Shown here: one piece after another, positions 58,532 through 64,000 of the stretch
How the letters are laid out: each line of letters opens with the position of its first letter
Numbering within the stretch: the first letter of the stretch is position 1
Source of the DNA: Oreohelix idahoensis
Taxonomy: Eukaryota; Mollusca; Gastropoda; Stylommatophora; Oreohelicidae
DNA: 64,000 bases
Direction: 5' to 3'
Assembly (NCBI GenBank): GCA_024509875.1
Contig: JAMPIV010014832.1
Coordinates: forward strand, 310,001 to 374,000
Translations under genes and position numbers: made by a program
Notes under the pieces: model-generated
Told to the model about the DNA's origin: nothing
The model's database searches: none
What the model saw: the letters and a program-made list of their open reading frames with translations, nothing else

Positions 58532-59499
58532 GTTATACTCCTCTCGGGCAGGCTTTTACATGGTGGAGCAATATCTAGGCTTTGCCTCATGTTTGCTACT
58601 GAACCACACACATACAGACATAATTTATCATTTCACATTCCATTTTCATATAAAATATATATTAAACATGTCTAGCTTACCACAATTCGTAAGGAAAACA
58701 CACTAAAGATGACTGCGCACAGTTTCAATCTGCGGCAAAGTCCAGGCTGCTGTAATATAGTTATATTATAAAAACACAGTCCTGATCTCATCTCTAGAAT
58801 GTGTAACGATATGGCGTCTTCTACACGATTTTTTCTGCCAATATCGACAGCATTGACCAATCGTTTTGACTTATTTCAAACTAATACACTGCTATTCAAA
58901 TCTCTGCATTCATTTTTCATCCGTTCCTAGGCATCTACTAGCTATGCAGAGGTCAACCAATCAAATTTATTTTAACTTCAAAGTTCAGCCAATCCCCTGC
59001 TTCGTAAGATCTTAACCTTTCTTTCACTACTATGTTTTGAATAAAATTCAGGGAGTTCCACCCCAAGCAGATTATGACCAAAACTGACAGTATCCACGTT
59101 CTTTATATGTTTTATTACCAATATTTAAGTATCTAATGGACTATTTAGACCGCTAAGTACATATTCTCAGTCCATAAGTCTCCAGGTACCCGAATATATG
59201 ATTACCATGGGGCTAAATGGCTTGTTTAAAATTACTGTCTTTTTTCGATGTTAATTGTTTATTTTTAAACTACCACTGTCCGCATCTTTTTAACTGGACT
59301 GTCATTATGAAGTCAGGAATCAGGTGTAAAACAGTGGAATGTCATGTTTCCCAATAAGAGCTAAGATTGAGTCGGGACCTTTTGTTAATCTTTAGTTTTT
59401 TCCATCCTGTTTATTTGAAAAATCAGGCTATGCCCACTGCTAGTTGGTTTATTTTCAGACACGCAGCGAGCGACTTGCGTTACTGTGTTTTATGGCCCG

Positions 59500-59556
<57 letters not shown>
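59500..59556. repeat. (CT)n microsatellite within the solo LTR
   Basis: About 57 bp of CT repeats with one TT interruption near 59510. Confidence 0.95.
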
Positions 59557-59558
<2 letters not shown>

Positions 59559-59934
59559 TTTTTTTCTTCTAAGCCTGTCTGTCTTCCAAGGCTAACTTTG
59601 TGTGTATAATTACATTAATGTTTAGTATTTGTATCTAGGTCATTATGCAGTTTGCATATCAAGGTCGTCTAAGAAATACAGTACCAGTTTTATTTTTAGA
59701 AACGACTGTGAGAAGCGTGTAGGCTTTTACTATCGTACGTGGAAGCGTTACAGTTATGCAGACGAAGTAGAAAAAGGGGATCTCTTGTTCAGCCATTATG
59801 GCGCTCTACAACGCAGGCGTACGCTATTGGGAAAGCACTGGTCTTTCACCATTCTTCTTTCTATTGTATTATTTCGTTCTACTTTTCCAGTTTTGTTCTA
59901 ATTTATATATGGGTATTTAGAATTTTTCACCACA

Positions 59935-59939
59935 GTGAG
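59935..59939. repeat. Right TSD of the solo LTR
   Basis: GTGAG, identical to 57355-57359. Confidence 0.85.
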
Positions 59940-61627
59940 ATACAGTCTCTTGTTGATGCGCCACTGCGATTTGTTGAGTGCTACACTGAACCATATATTT
60001 AATATTCAGCAACCCATTCTCTTCGGTGTTCTTCATCAAGTCAGATAATGTACCATCTCCTCATAAAAGATTGGTTGTAACGGATATCTAACTATTTCTG
60101 TCTCTTGCCTTGATGGTACATTTTTAATAATCAATATTTCCTGCCCCTCTCTTGAAAGCACTTATCGCTATGGTTCTCTTGTCTGTTTGCCTGCTACCTT
60201 TCTTTCATTTTTGATTGTCAACAAAGTGTCCATGACCACCTTTTTATTTTATCTCTTTTTTTTGGATCTCTTTGAATGTGAATGTTTTTATTCTTAACTG
60301 TTTTTCATGACCTCTGTTTGTTTCCACGAAATGAGATCCATTCAATCAAATTTCAAAGGCTTCAGTTAATTCATATTTCCAGTTGCTTGTTCCCTGTTCA
60401 TGATTTTTGCATTAATAAAATTATATTAGTTTACATTACACTTGAAAAAATACTTTTAATTTACTTTCTTGTTTGCTTGTCCTCTGATATCGATTACATT
60501 ATTGGCTACTGTTATTCTCAGCACAGATAAAATATATTGACTCGCCAACAAATCTTGATAGTGCAGATAAAATTGCACCAACCCGGACGAGGAACGTATC
60601 CGAAATCTTCAGAGTCTCAAAGTTGATCATAGTATTGAACTCTGCATCATCAAAGCAGATTAAACTGATTGAATTTACAGTGCTACATTAAATTTATAGC
60701 AATGTAAAGGTAGTCCCATTGCAGATACTTACGTAGGAGAGTAAAGGCGGTGTTGTCGTACGGAAGGTCCGGGGTTCAAATCCTGGGTAAGCCACTCACG
60801 TCTGTTGTTTTTCTGTTGTCTAGTGTTCTACTTCTTTATTTCTTACGAGTGCCTTAAAACACCTTTATGTTTGTCTAATATTTATTTACTGTTTACAGGC
60901 CTCGGGTTTCCCTTCCTTATACGCTATCTTGTTAACTTTGCCGCAGTTGGCAATCTTTCTAACCACTCTGCCAATCGGACACTATCAAAATGGCCAAATA
61001 CAATGAAAATCATAATTGTAAAATTAGGCGTAAGAGATTTGATGTCAGTCATGGTTTATGACATTGATGTCAGTCATGGTTTATGACATTGATGTCAAAG
61101 TGGGATTGCAGAAGGATGGAGAAGACTTTCGTTGCATTTGGGAGGTGTATGGAGATTGGGTCCAGCACAAGAATATGAATTCTTGATTCAGATGTCGGGT
61201 CAATCCTGTTGTGTGTCTCAGGGACCTCGGGAACGGCCGGGGCAACAGCCAGGAAGCTACGGACTTTCATGGGTGGATGCTTGCGTGGAGTCAAAGGAAT
61301 GGGGTGGAGTGACGGGATCGCTAGTGTGGAACTGGTGACAAGAGCTAGTAAGGCGTCGGTGGAACCGGAGATGTGAGGGGGACGCTAGGGCTGGATGGGA
61401 CACACGTGGAGAAAGCTTGTTGATTGCGTTGCCGGTCGGTTTTTGTTCTAGAATTCGGGGTGAGGTTGTTGAGGGAAGACCGAGGAATACATTGGGGAGG
61501 GTGAGGGGGAGCTTGAGGCAGACGTGAAGGGGAGAAGGAGGACCTTGAGCTGATGGCACGGGGCAGGAAGACTTGGCATACGTTTGTTGAAGGTCTATGC
61601 TTCTTGGGAGTTGAAAGGTGAGGAGAA
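59940..61627. other. Unassigned sequence with a weak tRNA-like site
   Basis: Mostly anonymous. Near 60774 the word GGGGTTCAAATCCTGGG fits a B box but no good A box precedes it, so a decayed SINE is possible. A 25-bp unit (GATGTCAGTCATGGTTTATG...) is duplicated at 61041-61065 and 61066-61090. Confidence 0.4.
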
Positions 61628-62014
61628 GAACATGATCTGCTGAAACATTTGGTCCTAGCTGGACAGTCAAGGACATGATCTGCTGAAACATTTGGTCCTG
61701 GCTGGACAGTCAAGAACATGATCTGCTGAAATATTTGGTCCTGGCTGGACAGTCAAGAACATGATCTGCTGAAACATTTGGTCCTGGCTGGACAGTCAAG
61801 AACATGATCTGCTGAAACATTTGGTCCTGGCTGGACAGTCAAGAACATGATCTGCTGAAACATTTGGTCCTGGCTGGACAGTCAAGAACATGATCTGCTG
61901 AAACATGTGGTCCTGGCTGGACAGTCAAGAACATGATCTGCTGAAACATGTGGTCCTGGCTGGACAGTCAAGAACATGATCTGCTGAAACATTTGGTCCT
62001 GGCTGGACAGTCAA
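61628..62014. repeat. Nine-copy 43-bp tandem array
   Basis: Units beginning GAACATGATCTGCTGAAAC start at 61628 and every 43 bp to 61972 (the second unit begins GGACATG), and the array ends in a 7-base partial unit. Units differ by single bases (for example CATTTGG or CATGTGG). Because 43 is not a multiple of three, open frames crossing it drift and are not evidence of a gene. Confidence 0.95.
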
Positions 62015-62021
62015 GAACATT

Positions 62022-64000
62022 AAAAATACTAGACCAAACTGCTGACAAGACCTTGTGCTTGATGTGGAACTGCCTCGGTCAACATTAGGACAGTCAGCTT
62101 GTTTAGAATAAATGTGCTCATTTAACAACGGCCTCGACTTGGCAGCATTGATAGCCCTTTGATGAAACAGCTGATTTTGAAATTTCGATAAAGATGGAGT
62201 GGGTTCAAACGCCAGTCCTAGCAACAATGGAGGATGATGTTAGTTTAAACCCAGGTGGGCGATGTCACATCGCAAAAGAACAGAGAAAAGAAGCTAAGGG
62301 TCGAAACACTTTTCACACAAGCTAACTGTCGAAGCACTTTTCTGACGGGAGACACCTCCTCTTGATCACTACCGCTGCAGTGCTTCCAATTGAGTTTCTT
62401 ATCAGTCTTTTTGTCTCCTGTTTCTTATTTGCAACTGTGTTATTCTTTTCCCAGCATGGAAAATAATTTTTATCAGCCCAGTATCTCGCCTTTGACATTT
62501 TTGCTTCTCATGTCGTGCGGTGCTTATCATAATTTTTATTGTCTCAATGTCATTATATTTTTTAGTGTTTCATTCTTTCTTTCATTTGTTTGCGCGCTAC
62601 CAGTTTACTCAGTTCGCTACCACTGTTACTGCATAATGAAGTTGTTTATTTTTCTACTTATGTTCAGTCCTGGCATTTCATGGATATTTTTTGATATGTA
62701 GATTTTAAACAGAGAAGGGGATGTCGTAAATTTATTTTTGAGAGAAAGAGTCTAGAAATAGTAGTCCGGTTTAGAGGGTAGAATGATGATGAAAACTCAG
62801 TGATAGAAATGTATAGATTAAATATGATGCTCCACAGAGTGCTGGAGGAGAGTAAAGACAGACTTATTTACGACAAATCGTTTCTCTCAATCTTCTCTTC
62901 CACTCTCCTGGTCAAACAATTATTTGCCAGTTTTCCAGACACACGTTTGGTGCTTCAAACACTCCGACGACGTGGATACAGCTATATTAAACAAATAGGG
63001 AATTTTTGGGCTTTTGGGTATTCCAACACAGTCCGATATAAGTTTATGATGTTTATTAACCTAAAAGATCAAATCACAAAAAAAACAATATCAAGTGTTA
63101 CATAAAATTATCATAAGTACAGAAAAATGCAAATATCAAGGTAGGGAGGGGGTGAAGAAGATTGGTATCGACTAAGCCCTTCCCGCTTGTATTAGACAAA
63201 GATAAACCCAGTCTCAAGATAGATAGTTATCAGGAGCATAGGAAAGTTAACCCAACAGTGAATTTAATTACTCTGAAAGAGGTGTTACAATATTAGTTAT
63301 GTTGGTAGACAAAAAAATACTGTTATCCCAACTGGTGTCTTCCCTTTACTAAGCAAAGAAAAAAAAAAGGGGGGGGGGGATGAAACAGAGTTAACAAATT
63401 ATCCCACTAAAGGAACAATGCCGGGTATACAGAAAACGTATTACCCGGTAGGCAAGTTAACAAACGGTTTGTTGCAAAAAAATTAAATCTCCTGTCATTC
63501 ATGCACACTGTGCGGATCCACACTCATATACACCACACAATTACCGATTTCAGCATCAGACAATCCATAGCATGATATACACAGTAATTAAACTCCTTAC
63601 GTGAGAAAAACTGTCTAGTCCTTCTATGTCCCGCCCCAGATAATGCGAGGTTTCACTGAGAGCAAATATTCCCGCTTATCGCCGGACTTGAAGTTCTAAG
63701 AGTTCTTGTGTTTTATTATATAAAAGGAGTCTATGGGATGGCACTGACACAATTCAACACAGGGGTGAAAATAAGGTGATGGCAATATTCCTTCACTGCG
63801 TGATGACAGCAACTGACCGGTAAAGTTTTTTTTAATCCAGTGAGGAAAAACTAGGCTCAGTCACAGTCAGGTAAATCGGTAATCTCTCACAATAGAGCAG
63901 TATATAAACTATCGCTACTGGCACTGTTCATCTTCCAGTTTATCTTACAGATTGTAATTTAATCTGATGATAATAATCAAATGATCTTGGGTAGGCTTTC
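62022..64000. other. Unassigned sequence to the window end
   Basis: Frames at 62390-62701 and 62800-63105 are short, start at arbitrary ATGs and show no family motifs. A G run lies at about 63370-63379. Nothing else was recognised. Confidence 0.4.

Larger units (their letters stand above)
57360..59934 (-). repeat. Solo LTR of the Gmr1-like group (2575 bp)
   Basis: Begins TGTGATAAGTTGGGA and ends TTTTTCACCACA on the plus strand. It shares much of its sequence and order with the LTRs at 31-49 kb (for example AGGGGACTTATTGTACTGACTG against AGGGGACTTAGTGTACTGACTG), but is clearly more diverged. No internal region follows on either side, and a perfect 5-bp TSD (GTGAG) flanks it. It therefore arose by recombination between the LTRs of a full element. 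A (TA)n tract and a (CT)n tract have grown inside it. Confidence 0.92.

Noticed and set aside
60770..60800. A tRNA gene at a GGTTCAAATCC word
   Set aside because: No matching A box or cloverleaf could be drawn. At best a decayed SINE.
61257..62227. Minus-strand frames crossing the 43-bp array
   Set aside because: The unit is not a multiple of three and the frames begin inside the repeat; proline- and serine-rich content is a by-product of base composition.
62800..63105. A 101-codon frame of apparently normal composition
   Set aside because: No recognisable family and no supporting signals. Left as unassigned.

Overview
The window looks like a transposable-element-rich intergenic stretch of an invertebrate animal genome, most likely an arthropod. 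The evidence is AT-rich DNA with long microsatellites, two mariner (D,D34D) transposons, several 5'-truncated LINEs with short target-site duplications (TSDs), a tRNA-headed SINE and long-LTR Ty3/Gypsy elements. The exact taxon cannot be read from the sequence. I found no convincing host protein-coding gene, rRNA, functional tRNA or CRISPR.

Left part (1-13065): a tandem array with a unit of about 190 bp (533-1466); three decayed LINEs (2375-3670; 4606-6335, flanked by a 12-bp TSD; 7932-10500); and a minus-strand copy of a long SINE (about 6546-7031) sitting between the second and third LINE. Anonymous AT-rich DNA follows.

Middle-left (13066-25261): a plus-strand LTR retrotransposon (13066-21863) with very similar LTRs and recognisable gag and pol. 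Its pol order is protease - integrase - reverse transcriptase - RNase H, although the RT/RNase H are of Ty3/Gypsy type. This Copia-like order is known for the Gmr1-like lineage. All three frameshifts lie in mononucleotide runs. Downstream are two minus-strand mariners. The second is 1.34 kb with 41-bp terminal inverted repeats and lies inside a (TA)n microsatellite.

Middle-right (31200-49600): a three-level nest on the minus strand. A LINE RNase H remnant was split by an LTR element of the same Gmr1-like group (31256-49326, TSD TATCA). That element was in turn split between its RT and RNase H by a related element (34083-43062, TSD GTAAG). The inner element lacks protease and the integrase catalytic core and carries a foreign-looking segment there, yet it inserted recently. 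It was therefore probably mobilised in trans.

Right part (49600-64000): a second copy of the 7.9-kb LINE family (about 49818-50590), a plus-strand SINE copy (54385-54991), a small LINE fragment with a 13-bp TSD (56268-56695), a solo LTR of the Gmr1-like group with TSD GTGAG (57360-59934), and a nine-copy 43-bp tandem array (61628-62014).

The most interesting content is the Gmr1-like family: one almost complete copy, one interrupted copy, one chimeric non-autonomous copy and one solo LTR within 47 kb.
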